DNA from: Aliiroseovarius sediminilitoris
Lineage (GTDB): Bacteria > Pseudomonadota > Alphaproteobacteria > Rhodobacterales > Rhodobacteraceae
DNA: 64,000 bases
Direction of reading: 5' to 3'
NCBI RefSeq assembly: GCF_900109955.1
Contig: NZ_FOJB01000001.1
Coordinates: 496,001-560,000, forward strand
In this document: positions 1-7,871 of the stretch, one piece after another
How the letters are laid out: every line of letters starts with the position of its first letter
Numbering within the stretch: position 1 is the first letter of the stretch
Notes under the pieces: model-generated
Told to the model about the DNA's origin: nothing
Database searches by the model: none
The model's input: only the letters and a program-made list of their open reading frames with translations
Program-made: the position numbers and the translations under genes

Positions 1-1
1 C

Positions 2-700
2 CTGATCGAGTTTGACGCAGATGGGTTCACCATTACTCCGATGGGCAGGGATGCCCGCGCGACACCTCGCACCGTGTCGGCGCATATGCTGTATGAAAAC
101 AACGATCCGTATCGGTTGTATGAACCTGGCGGGTATCTGGATGTGACAGGCGCGCAGTATGCGGCACTTGATGACCGTCGGGTGCGGGTGACGGGCAGCG
201 AATGGGTTGAAACAACACCCTACACCGTGAAGCTGGAAGGCGCGCGGCGCGCCGGGTTTCAAACCGTGTCATTGGTGTTGGTGCGTGATGCGCATTACGT
301 GGACAACATACGTGCCTGGGTGGATGACATCCGGACAAAGTGCACCGCCAAGGCAGCGGCGCGTGTAGGCGGAGACTTCCATATCGAACTGCGGATCATC
401 GGCGCTGACGCCACGCTTGGTGCGTTGGACACCGGCGCGACACCGGGCAGCGAGCTTGGCGTCATGGGCATTGTCACCGCCGAGACCGAGGCAGTGTCAC
501 GCGAAGTGGCGAAGATGCTGAACCCTTATCTTTTGCACCACCCGCTGACCGAGCAGGAAGAAATGCCGACTTTCGCCTTCCCGTTCTCGCCGCCTGAAAT
601 GCCGCGCGGTGCAGTTTACGAGTTCTGCCTGAATCATGTGCTCGCGCTGGACGACCCCATGGAGGCTTTTCGATTGACGATTGAGGAGGTCGGCGCATGA
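2..700 (+). CDS. AtuA-like acyclic terpene utilisation family protein (DUF1446), C-terminal part
   Basis: The reading frame is open from the left edge, so the start lies outside the window and only about 232 C-terminal residues are visible. The sequence resembles the C-terminal part of the AtuA/DUF1446 family, whose members are linked to acyclic terpene or other branched acyl catabolism but whose chemistry is largely undefined. No catalytic motif can be assigned from this fragment. Its stop overlaps the ATG of the following DUF4387 gene in an ATGA arrangement, so the two are translationally coupled. The adjacency of a small DUF4387 protein is the strongest support, because these two families usually travel together. 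Confidence 0.75.
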   Translation: MIEFDADGFTITPMGRDARATPRTVSAHMLYENNDPYRLYEPGGYLDVTGAQYAALDDRRVRVTGSEWVETTPYTVKLEGARRAGFQTVSLVLVRDAHYVDNIRAWVDDIRTKCTAKAAARVGGDFHIELRIIGADATLGALDTGATPGSELGVMGIVTAETEAVSREVAKMLNPYLLHHPLTEQEEMPTFAFPFSPPEMPRGAVYEFCLNHVLALDDPMEAFRLTIEEVGA

Positions 701-999
701 CCGCCCTGAAAGACATCGCGGACAAGGTGCGGTCGAAAAACGCAGGACCGTTTTGGCTGACCCTGGATGTTTTCTGCGGCACGGAGGAGGCGTTTGCGCG
801 CATCTCTGCCGGGCTGGATACGGATTTGGTCGCAGAAACGTTCAAGACCGATCCCGCAACGCTGAAACGGTTCGATATGCAGGAGTTGAACGTGGTGAAG
901 TTCAGCCTGCCGCGCCCCGCTGTGCAGGGAACGCGGGCAGACAGGGACATGCATGGAGCGAGTTTTGCGGTGCTGTTGGGCGAGGTGCAGGTCGACTGA
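697..999 (+). CDS. DUF4387 family protein
   Basis: A 100-residue protein matching the DUF4387 pattern: it opens with a short helix, then has the motif KNAGPFWLTLDVFC near residues 14-27 and an FDMQELNVVKFSLPR segment around residues 58-72. The function is unknown. DUF4387 is normally encoded beside or fused to AtuA/DUF1446 proteins, so it is probably a partner subunit. The ATG is embedded in the upstream stop (ATGA), with a GAGGAGG Shine-Dalgarno about 8 bases upstream inside the preceding gene. No signal peptide or membrane segment is visible. Confidence 0.8.
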   Translation: MTALKDIADKVRSKNAGPFWLTLDVFCGTEEAFARISAGLDTDLVAETFKTDPATLKRFDMQELNVVKFSLPRPAVQGTRADRDMHGASFAVLLGEVQVD

Positions 1000-1010
1000 C
1001 CTGGCGCGAT

Positions 1011-1047
1011 GGCTCACGTTGTGAGCCTGTGAGGGGCGTTGCCCCTC
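1011..1047. other. Two tandem perfect hairpins between DUF4387 and moeA
   Basis: Two adjacent perfect inverted repeats: GGCTCAC-GTT-GTGAGCC (1011-1027) and GAGGGGC-GTT-GCCCCTC (1031-1047). Both have 7-bp arms and the same GTT loop. They lie between convergent gene ends (DUF4387 stop at 999, mobB-moeA stop at 1100). Neither is followed by a T-run on either strand, so a classical intrinsic terminator is doubtful; mRNA 3'-end protection is possible. Confidence 0.55.
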
Positions 1048-1099
1048 TGCGCTGGCGCGCATTCACCCCAGGATATTTCTGGCCAGAAGAAACAGTGGG

Positions 1100-2860
1100 T
1101 CAGGTCAGGCCGAAGCCCGTGTAGGGCAGGAAGCGCACTGGTGTACCGGGCGCGATCTCGAGTGCCTCGTCTGGCAGTTCGACCAGTCCGGTGGCCCAGC
1201 TGAGGCCGGAGATGCGGCCTGAGCCTTCGGATTTGAACACTTCAACCTGGTCTGTATCATTGATCCGCGCGCGCAGGTATTCGCGGCGTCCGGCTTTCTT
1301 TGATTTCGAGAAGGCGGCGGGCAGGGTGAAGACCTGGGGCGTGAGCCAAGGGCCTCCGGCGAGTTTCGAGAAAGCCGGTCGGGCAAAGATCAGCGTGGTG
1401 ACAAGCGCGGCGACGGGGTTGCCGGGCAGACCAAAGACGGGTGTGCCGTTCCATTGGGCCAGCGCCAGCGGGCGACCCGGTTTGATCGCAATGCGCCAAT
1501 GGTGCAGCGATCCGGTCTGTTCCAGCAGGGCCGAGACATGGTCTTCATCCCCCGCCGATGCGCCGCCGGAGGTCAGGATAACATCTGCTTTTGTCGCGGC
1601 ATCATCAAAGGCTTGGCGCAGCTTGTCCCGATCATCGGCGACATGGCCAAGATCGACAGGCAGATAGCCCCAGTTTTCGGCCAGCGACATCAGCATGGGG
1701 CGATTAGCGTCATAGGTGCGACCAACGTCCAGCGTCGTGCCGGGTTCGGTCAGTTCGTCGCCGGTGGACAGGACGCCGACGCGCAGGTGGGTGTGGACCT
1801 CTGCGTCCGAGAGGCCGAGGGCAGACAGCAGCGCCACATCCGGCGCGCGCATCTTGTGGCCTGCGGGCAGGGCGAGTTTTCCTGCTGCGACGTCCTCGCC
1901 TGCGGCCCGGGCATTTGCGCCGGGTTTCACACCTGCCGGGAACCTCAGCGTCGTTCCGTCAATCCGCACATCTTCCTGCATAACCACGGTGTCGATCCCG
2001 TCGGGCAGCAGGGCACCTGTCAGGATGCGGATGGCGTGGCCCATCGGCACGGTGCCTTTGAATGGTGCCCCGGCGGCGGCGCGGCCATGGACAAGGGGCA
2101 TGTGGATCATGTCGCCAGCCGGAAGGCCTGCATAAGCGAAGCCGTAGCCATCGACCGCCGCGTTCGCACCGGGCGGGTTGGCGCGCACCGCAATATGATC
2201 TGTGGCAAGGATGCGTTTTCGCGCCGCGGCCACGGGGATGCGTTCGATCGCCGTCACCGGGTGCAGGCGATCCCTGAGCGTGGCGAGAGCTTCGTCAACG
2301 GGCGTCCAGTTGATGCCGGGGGGCAAGGCGAAGCAGTCATTTGCCAGCTTGGGTGCGTGGCGAGAGGTCATGCCGGTCGCATCCTCGATGAACGCGGCGA
2401 TGGCACCCGTGTCGTCCAGGTCGAACACGGGCAGATCGAGGGTTGGTAGAGGCGTATCGCTGGCCACGGCACGGATGGTTTGGTTCTTTGGCGCAAGCAG
2501 GGCCTCACCCGTGGTGGCACGGTGGGCTTCGATCTTCGGATGCGGGGCGGATTTGAACCCTTCGACCAGCACCAGGTCGCAGGGCGTCAGTCGGGCGATC
2601 AGGTCAGTCAGCCGGGGTTCGTCCGTATCCCGCAGTTCGTGCAGGATCGACACGCGGGACGATGAGGCCAGCACCACCTCTTGTGCGCCCGCTTCGCGGT
2701 GGCGATGGGTGTCCGTGCCGGGGCGTTCCAAATCGACGCCGTGATGGGTGTGTTTCAGGGTCGAGACCCTTAACCCCTTGGCGGCGAAATGGGCCACCAA
2801 CCGTTCCATCAGCCCGGTCTTGCCAGAGTTTTTCCAACCGGTGACGCCAAAAATTTTCAT
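1100..2860 (-). CDS. moeA: MobB-MoeA fusion: molybdopterin-guanine dinucleotide adaptor / molybdopterin molybdotransferase
   Basis: 586 residues with two domains. Residues 1-~165 are MobB: P-loop GWKNSGKT near residues 8-15, followed by LKHTHHG and LVEGFK. From about residue 180 to the end is MoeA: NAAVDGYGF, RILTGALLPDG, GVLSTGDEL, SGGASAGDEDHV, and KPGRPLALAQ with GLPGNPVAA. MoeA inserts molybdate into adenylated molybdopterin; MobB binds GTP and helps MobA make the MGD cofactor. Both act in the cytoplasm. The start overlaps the mobA stop by 4 bases, so this is the third gene of fdhD-mobA-mobB/moeA. The fusion makes the protein about 180 residues longer than ordinary MoeA. Confidence 0.93.
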   Translation of the reverse strand: MKIFGVTGWKNSGKTGLMERLVAHFAAKGLRVSTLKHTHHGVDLERPGTDTHRHREAGAQEVVLASSSRVSILHELRDTDEPRLTDLIARLTPCDLVLVEGFKSAPHPKIEAHRATTGEALLAPKNQTIRAVASDTPLPTLDLPVFDLDDTGAIAAFIEDATGMTSRHAPKLANDCFALPPGINWTPVDEALATLRDRLHPVTAIERIPVAAARKRILATDHIAVRANPPGANAAVDGYGFAYAGLPAGDMIHMPLVHGRAAAGAPFKGTVPMGHAIRILTGALLPDGIDTVVMQEDVRIDGTTLRFPAGVKPGANARAAGEDVAAGKLALPAGHKMRAPDVALLSALGLSDAEVHTHLRVGVLSTGDELTEPGTTLDVGRTYDANRPMLMSLAENWGYLPVDLGHVADDRDKLRQAFDDAATKADVILTSGGASAGDEDHVSALLEQTGSLHHWRIAIKPGRPLALAQWNGTPVFGLPGNPVAALVTTLIFARPAFSKLAGGPWLTPQVFTLPAAFSKSKKAGRREYLRARINDTDQVEVFKSEGSGRISGLSWATGLVELPDEALEIAPGTPVRFLPYTGFGLT

Positions 2861-3477
2861 GTGGCGGTCTCCAGCAGATTTTGTGCGCGAGCAAGGTCTT
2901 CGGGTGTGTTCACATTGAAAAATGGGTCAAAGGGGGCAGGGTCAAAGATGGCCATGGCTGCCCCGTGCTTGTCGGTCCATTGGACGACTTTGCGCAACCC
3001 ACCTTGCAACGCATTGCGCAGATCTTGGCGCAGGGCCACATCCCACAGCCCGAAAGTCGGTTGACGCATGGGGCCACGTTCCGGGTCATTGGTGGCGGCA
3101 AGGGCGATGGGCGATTGCGCGTCGGTGGCGGCCTGGGTCAGCCGTTCAGCAAGATCACGAGGGAAGAACGGGGTATCCGCAGCTGCCGAGATCACTTGCG
3201 TCGCGCCGCGTGAAGCCGCCCAATCAAGACCTGACAATACCCCTGCCAACGGCCCCACATACCCGTCGATGCTATCAGGCAATACCGGCAACCCGAGATT
3301 TTCAAACCGCGTTGGGTCGCCATTGGCATTCAGTGCGAGCGCCTCCACCTGTGGCGCCAATCGGTCGATGACTTGTGACAGAAGTGTTCCACCACCCAGA
3401 GGCAGCAACCCTTTGTCACCACCGCCCATGCGCGTGGCCAGCCCTCCGGCAAGGATGATACCGACCGGTTTGGTCAT
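2857..3477 (-). CDS. mobA: Molybdenum cofactor guanylyltransferase MobA
   Basis: 206 residues, the usual MobA size. The nucleotidyltransferase signature GIILAGGLATRMGGGDKGLL sits at residues 6-25, and NANGDP and PLAGVLSGLD follow. It transfers GMP from GTP to Mo-molybdopterin, giving the bis-MGD cofactor used by DMSO-reductase family enzymes such as formate dehydrogenase. It lies between fdhD and mobB-moeA with 4-base overlaps on both sides, so the three genes should be co-translated. No molybdoenzyme structural gene is in the window. Confidence 0.95.
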   Translation of the reverse strand: MTKPVGIILAGGLATRMGGGDKGLLPLGGGTLLSQVIDRLAPQVEALALNANGDPTRFENLGLPVLPDSIDGYVGPLAGVLSGLDWAASRGATQVISAAADTPFFPRDLAERLTQAATDAQSPIALAATNDPERGPMRQPTFGLWDVALRQDLRNALQGGLRKVVQWTDKHGAAMAIFDPAPFDPFFNVNTPEDLARAQNLLETAT

Positions 3478-4358
3478 TCATCAGCCCCTTTGCGACGATG
3501 CTTTCGGTCTTCGTGGGTCACATGGGCCGGATCAATGTCGCGGATCAGACGCGCCTCGCCAGACAGGCAGGTGAAGCGCTGCCCTCGCATGCGGCCGATC
3601 AGGGTCAGCCCAACTTCGCGCGCAATTTCGACGCCCCACGCGGTGAAGCCGGATCGCGACACCAGCGCTGGAATGCCCATCTGTGCAGTCTTGATCACCA
3701 TCTCGGAGGTCAGCCGCCCGGTGGTGTAGAGGATTTTGTCTGCCCCCGAGACGCCGTCGGACAGCATCCAACCTGCCACCTTGTCGACGGCGTTGTGTCG
3801 GCCAACATCCTCCATATATACAAGGGGACGATCCTCCTGGCACAAGACGGTGCCGTGAATGGCGCCGGCTTCAAGGTAGAGCGACGGGGTTCGGTTGATC
3901 TTTTGTGCAAGCGCATACAGCCACGAGGTTTTCAGCGGCGCGGCTGGCAGGGTCAACCCCTCCAGCCCTTCCATCATGTCGCCGAAAACGGTGCCGACTG
4001 CACAGCCTGAGGTGCGCGTTTTGCGTGCCAGCTTATCCTCGTAATCCGTTTCGATTTCGGTGCGGACAACGACCGTTTCGATGTCTACATCATAATCCAC
4101 ACTGATGATGTGATCCGCATCGGACAGCATGCCCTGGTTGCGCAGAAACCCAAGCGCCAGATATTCAGGATAGTCCCCGATGGTCATCGCGGTGACAATC
4201 TCGCGCTTGTTCAGGAAGATTGTCAGCGGGCGCTCTTCGACAACCGATACACGGATGGGCGCGCCTGCTTCGTCAAAGCCATCCACTGCCCGTGTCAGGC
4301 GTGGATCGGCGGGGGCGGGCGCGATCAGATAGTCGGAAAGATTGTCTTTGGTGGCCAA
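3474..4358 (-). CDS. fdhD: Formate dehydrogenase accessory sulfurtransferase FdhD
   Basis: 294 residues from a TTG at 4358, chosen because AGGAG lies 6 bases upstream. Another TTG at 4397 would add 13 residues but has no ribosome binding site. FdhD carries sulfur from the desulfurase IscS to the Mo centre of formate dehydrogenase. Family features visible are FLNKREIVTAMTIGDYPEYLALGFL, EDVGRHNAVDKVAGW and LTSEMVIK. The sulfur-carrying site reads TSGCAVG: Cys119 (this start) is present, but the second Cys of the usual CxxC is Gly. It is the first gene of the fdhD-mobA-mobB/moeA operon and is divergent from azlC. Confidence 0.92.
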   Translation of the reverse strand: MATKDNLSDYLIAPAPADPRLTRAVDGFDEAGAPIRVSVVEERPLTIFLNKREIVTAMTIGDYPEYLALGFLRNQGMLSDADHIISVDYDVDIETVVVRTEIETDYEDKLARKTRTSGCAVGTVFGDMMEGLEGLTLPAAPLKTSWLYALAQKINRTPSLYLEAGAIHGTVLCQEDRPLVYMEDVGRHNAVDKVAGWMLSDGVSGADKILYTTGRLTSEMVIKTAQMGIPALVSRSGFTAWGVEIAREVGLTLIGRMRGQRFTCLSGEARLIRDIDPAHVTHEDRKHRRKGADE

Positions 4359-4411
4359 TTGCAACTCCTGCCATGACGCCGTAAGCGTAGTGTGCAACTT
4401 AGGGTCCGATC

Positions 4412-5125
4412 ATGAATTCGTCCAACCCCAAAAGACACTTCCTGCGCGGTATGCGTGATGCGCTGCCGTTTATCCTGGTGCTCGTTCCTTTCGCCGCGCT
4501 GTTTGGCGTGGTGGCTACCGAAGCCGGGTTGAATGTAGTCGAGGTGATGAGCTTCTCAGTGCTGGTGATCGCTGGGGCCGCGCAGTTCACCGCCATTCAA
4601 CTTATGACTGAGAATGCGCCGACGATCATCGTGATTCTGACCGCGCTTGCGGTGAACCTTCGGATGGCGATGTATAGCGCGTCTCTGACCCCCTATCTGG
4701 GGCAGGCACCCATGTGGCGGCGCGCCATAGCTGCTTATTTCATGGTGGATCAGCCTTATGCCCTGTCACAGATCAAGTTCGAGATGGAACGCAATCTGAC
4801 CGTGTCAGAACGATACGCCTATTACTTCGGTACGGTCGCTCCGCTTGCACCGTTTTGGTATGGCTCAAGCTATGTGGGCGCGGTTGCCGGAGCGCAGGTT
4901 CCGCCGGCCTTCGCGCTTGATTTCGCGATGCCGATTACCTTCCTTGCTATGATTGCGCCCGCTTTGCGCACCTTGGCGCATGTGGCCGCCGCGACGACAT
5001 CCATTATTCTGGCGCTTTTGATGGCGTGGATGCCCTATGGATCGGGTCTTCTTGTGGCCGCAATCGGTGCAATGATCGTCGGGGCACAGGTCGAGCTTCT
5101 GACAGCAAGAAAGGCGCGGCAATGA
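4412..5125 (+). CDS. azlC: AzlC family branched-chain amino acid permease subunit
   Basis: 237 residues, strongly hydrophobic with about seven membrane segments. It carries the AzlC/YgaZ signature around residues 7-35 (LRGMRDALPFILVLVPFAAL) and LVIAGAAQFTAIQLM near 50-64. With AzlD it forms an exporter of branched-chain amino acids, known as AzlCD in Bacillus and YgaZH in E. coli. The ATG at 4412 is preceded by TTAGGG. It overlaps azlD by 4 bases, the classic two-gene arrangement, and shares a short divergent promoter region with fdhD. Confidence 0.93.
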   Translation: MNSSNPKRHFLRGMRDALPFILVLVPFAALFGVVATEAGLNVVEVMSFSVLVIAGAAQFTAIQLMTENAPTIIVILTALAVNLRMAMYSASLTPYLGQAPMWRRAIAAYFMVDQPYALSQIKFEMERNLTVSERYAYYFGTVAPLAPFWYGSSYVGAVAGAQVPPAFALDFAMPITFLAMIAPALRTLAHVAAATTSIILALLMAWMPYGSGLLVAAIGAMIVGAQVELLTARKARQ

Positions 5126-5451
5126 TCACCGATCACACCATGATATGGATTGTCATTGTCGCGTTGGCGGTTGGCAGTTTTCTGATCCGGTTCAGCTTTC
5201 TTGGAATAGTCGGCGATCGTCCGATGCCGGAATGGCTGTTGCGCCACCTGCGCTATACGCCTGTAGCAGTGCTGCCGGGGCTGGTTGCGCCACTGGTTTT
5301 GTGGCCTGCTGCGACCGGCGGGATGACCGATCCCGCCCGACTGGGCGCGGCGCTGATGACGCTCAGCGTCGGGTATTTCAGCCGCAATGTGCTGGCCGCA
5401 ATCCTGTCAGGTGCAGCCACACTTTACGGCTTGCTCTATTTGCTGGGATAG
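5122..5451 (+). CDS. azlD: AzlD family branched-chain amino acid transport subunit
   Basis: 109 residues, ATG embedded in the azlC stop (ATGA). It has three to four membrane helices and the AzlD pattern LIRFSFLGIVGDRPMPEWLL, with RYTPVAVLPGLVAP at about residues 45-58. It is the small subunit that pairs with AzlC. The gene ends 10 bases before the convergent lipoprotein gene, and no terminator hairpin is visible in that gap. Confidence 0.92.
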   Translation: MITDHTMIWIVIVALAVGSFLIRFSFLGIVGDRPMPEWLLRHLRYTPVAVLPGLVAPLVLWPAATGGMTDPARLGAALMTLSVGYFSRNVLAAILSGAATLYGLLYLLG

Positions 5452-5460
5452 TCGCGCGGG

Positions 5461-6057
5461 TCAGATGCCGCGCGTCAGGATTTCGCCGTTTTCTTCCGGA
5501 TCGTCATCATAGAACTTGCGTTCGGTTACACCCGGCAGGGCACCAAACTGTTTCATGACCCTATTGGGAAACCAAGCAGGCGAGATCGATTCAAATCCAG
5601 GCAGGTCGCGTAGGATCGAACCTACCGAGATGGCGCATTGTCCTTTCGGCACCGCACCATAGCGTTCAACAGCACGGATGGCCATTTCCGCCACTTGCGG
5701 GCTGACGACAATATCTTGCCGGACAACGTGATAGGTGATGCGGGCGTGGTAATCGACATAGAAATCGACGGCTTTGTCGGTCATGCCGTAATGCACATCG
5801 TTTCGTTCAGGCAGGTTTGGATGGCGCCATGTGCCGGCCGGATCAAAGATCAGGCGCTCGGACCCATTGATCAGAAGAGACGAGTGTGCGCCTGCTCCGG
5901 TTTTGTTTGAAATCACGGTGAACAGCGTGATTGTGGGTGGACCGTCATGACGGTATTTCGCACGCGCCACGTCTTCATCGCTGGCCCAGACTTTCTCAGC
6001 TCCGCCGCATGCCGCCAGGGTCAGTAACAGCGACACAGCTATGATCAATCGCATCAT
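5461..6057 (-). CDS. Lipoprotein with a possible permuted papain-like (NlpC/P60/YiiX-type) fold
   Basis: 198 residues from the tandem ATG codons at 6057/6054; a GGTGG-containing purine run lies about 9 bases upstream. A lipoprotein signal peptide ends in LTLAAC (Cys17), so the mature protein should be membrane-anchored in the periplasm. GAGAHSSLLI (His58) comes before KGQCAISVGSIL (Cys141). This His-then-Cys order, with hydrophobic strand after His and helix after Cys, resembles circularly permuted papain-like amidases, but I infer this from pattern alone. It follows the oxidase subunit IV gene by about 34 bases. If the resemblance is wrong, it is simply a conserved lipoprotein of unknown function. 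Confidence 0.7.
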   Translation of the reverse strand: MMRLIIAVSLLLTLAACGGAEKVWASDEDVARAKYRHDGPPTITLFTVISNKTGAGAHSSLLINGSERLIFDPAGTWRHPNLPERNDVHYGMTDKAVDFYVDYHARITYHVVRQDIVVSPQVAEMAIRAVERYGAVPKGQCAISVGSILRDLPGFESISPAWFPNRVMKQFGALPGVTERKFYDDDPEENGEILTRGI

Positions 6058-6091
6058 CGAAGTATTCCACCTTTGTAGTCGAGCTGTTGTA

Positions 6092-6226
6092 TCAGGCGTT
6101 GAATATCGCCAGCAGGGCCAGAATGACCAAAAAGGCAATCACCGCACGGGCCGAGAATTTTACAAAACCTTCGAAGGTTTTTTCCTGTGCGCCGGTGTCC
6201 ATCGTTCCATGTACGTGATCTTCCAT
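6092..6226 (-). CDS. aa3-type cytochrome c oxidase subunit IV
   Basis: A 44-residue protein. It starts MEDHVHGTMD, then has QEKTFEGFVKF at residues 14-24, then one hydrophobic helix (about residues 27-43) and ends FNA. This matches the tiny subunit IV of the Paracoccus/Rhodobacter aa3 oxidase, a single transmembrane helix with an N-terminal His-rich cytoplasmic stretch. AGGA lies 8 bases before the ATG. The other cox genes are not nearby, which is normal for this subunit. It probably shares a transcript with the downstream lipoprotein gene. Confidence 0.92.
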   Translation of the reverse strand: MEDHVHGTMDTGAQEKTFEGFVKFSARAVIAFLVILALLAIFNA

Positions 6227-6306
6227 CTGTGTCGTCCTGTTCACAAAAAAGCGTTGATACTCCGAATAACCGATTTGAAACCACCTGTCACGGGCTGGAT
6301 TGCAGG

Positions 6307-6768
6307 TCAGGTTGTCGGTGCGTCGTCCTCTTCCAGTTCGGCTGCCAGCCGAAACCCGATGCGATTGGGGGCTTCGCTTTCCACCAGCTTGGGCAAGGCA
6401 CGCAGCATCACCGACAATTGGCTGACATGCTGGATCAGCTGGGTTTTCATGCCCTCTCCGTCCGACCCATAAAAGGTCAGCACATCGGGGTCGAAATAGC
6501 CGATCCCTTCGATCCGAAGCACACCCGCGTCGCCGCCGGTAAAGCCCATGGCGACCTCGTGTTCATTGTCCAATTGTTCCTCGAAATTCTTGATATAGAG
6601 AATCAACCGCTCATAGGCCCATTCCGCCGGGCTTTTCTGCTCCAGCGGTGTTTCTGCAATTTTTTTCGGCAAGGGTTTGTCATCAACGACAACGGGCCCA
6701 TCCTGACTGCACTTGGCGGTATGCGCACGGGGCGGGTTTGAGCGGCTTGTCTGCTTTTTCTGCGCCAT
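6307..6768 (-). CDS. DUF6173 family protein
   Basis: 153 residues, soluble, no signal peptide. The first 45 residues are basic, proline-rich and probably disordered. The conserved core begins PAEWAYERLILYIKNFEEQL (about residues 47-66) and continues with MGFTGGDAGVLRIEGIGYFDPD, FYGSDGEGMKTQLIQHVSQL and NRIGFRLAAELE near the C-terminus. This looks like DUF6173, a family I know from Rhodobacterales, with no assigned function. It lies upstream of the oxidase subunit IV gene in the same direction, about 80 bases away. Confidence 0.75.
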   Translation of the reverse strand: MAQKKQTSRSNPPRAHTAKCSQDGPVVVDDKPLPKKIAETPLEQKSPAEWAYERLILYIKNFEEQLDNEHEVAMGFTGGDAGVLRIEGIGYFDPDVLTFYGSDGEGMKTQLIQHVSQLSVMLRALPKLVESEAPNRIGFRLAAELEEDDAPTT

Positions 6769-6920
6769 CTGGCCTCACAACGATCTACAGTTCACTGAAC
6801 CCTTTGTGGCACAAGCGCACAAGTGCGTCACGTGATGAACGCGTGATAGATTTTTATCTCGCATTTGGGTGCAAGAGTTGGTCTTGATCAGGGGCATCTG
6901 GTCGTCGCGGAGGAAAGACT

Positions 6921-7871
6921 GTGAAAATTGGCTTCGTTGGTCTGGGAAATGTTGGGGGCAAACTGGCGGGCAGCTTGTTGCGCAACGGCAAAGATTTGAC
7001 CGTGCTTGATCTTAATCCAGACCTTGTCGAAAACTTCGTCGCGCTTGGGGCGAATGCGGCAGACGATCCCGCAGCTCTGATGCGCAAATGCGATATTGTC
7101 ATTACCTGCCTGCCGTCGCCTGCTGCGTCGGATGCGGTGGTCAGCCAAATGCTGGATCACGTGCAGCCGGGAAAAATCTGGCTGGAAATGTCCACCACCG
7201 ACGAGGCCGAGGTCAAACGTCTGGGCGCAGCGGTGATCGCCTGCGGCGGTGAGGCTGTCGATTGTCCGGTGTCGGGTGGATGCCATCGGGCGGACACCGG
7301 CAATATCTCGATCTTCGCGGGCTGCGAGCGCGCAACGTTTGAACGGGTGCTGCCCCTTCTGGCCACGATGGGGCGGCGCGTACTGCACACGGGTGCGCTT
7401 GGGTCGGCATCGGTTCTGAAGGTCATGACCAACTATCTGGCAACTGCCAACCTGCTGACCTGCTGCGAAGCGATGGTGACAATGAAAGCCGCCGGGCTTG
7501 ACCTTGCGACGACCTATGAGGCGATCAAAATCTCGTCCGGCACGTCGTTTGTGCATGAGACCGAAAGCCAGGTGATCCTGAATGGATCGCGCGATATTTC
7601 TTTCACGATGGATCTGGTGAAGAAGGATATTGGTTTGTTTCAGGCCATCGCGGACCGGGCCAATGTGCCGCTCGAAATTTCACCTTTGATGATCGAGATA
7701 TTTAATGACGGCATCGCGCGTTACGGCGAACGTGCGCAGTCAGACGACATCATCCGCAGGCTGGAAGAGGCGACAGGACTGAACATCACTGCCCCCGGCT
7801 TCCCTGCCGAGATGGTGGACGACGAGCCGGAAGAAACGGGATACGAGGTGGTGCCGCGCGGGCGCAGCTAG
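6921..7871 (+). CDS. NAD(P)-dependent beta-hydroxyacid dehydrogenase (3-hydroxyisobutyrate dehydrogenase family)
   Basis: 316 residues from GTG with GGAGGAAAG just upstream. The N-terminal Rossmann motif KIGFVGLGNVGGKLAGSL (residues 2-19) binds NAD(P). VDCPVSGG at about residues 112-119 is the substrate-binding loop, and KVMTNYLATANLL at about 167-179 holds the family's catalytic Lys (GxxxKxxxN). The length is slightly above the usual 290-300 because of an acidic C-terminal tail. The substrate cannot be read from sequence; candidates are 3-hydroxyisobutyrate, tartronate semialdehyde or a sulfolactaldehyde-like acid. The stop codon shares a CTAG palindrome with the stop of the convergent MBL gene. 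Confidence 0.85.
   Translation: MKIGFVGLGNVGGKLAGSLLRNGKDLTVLDLNPDLVENFVALGANAADDPAALMRKCDIVITCLPSPAASDAVVSQMLDHVQPGKIWLEMSTTDEAEVKRLGAAVIACGGEAVDCPVSGGCHRADTGNISIFAGCERATFERVLPLLATMGRRVLHTGALGSASVLKVMTNYLATANLLTCCEAMVTMKAAGLDLATTYEAIKISSGTSFVHETESQVILNGSRDISFTMDLVKKDIGLFQAIADRANVPLEISPLMIEIFNDGIARYGERAQSDDIIRRLEEATGLNITAPGFPAEMVDDEPEETGYEVVPRGRS

Noticed and set aside
7868-7871. Shared CTAG at two convergent stops as a signal
   Set aside because: Simple palindromic overlap of two TAG codons; no further structure.
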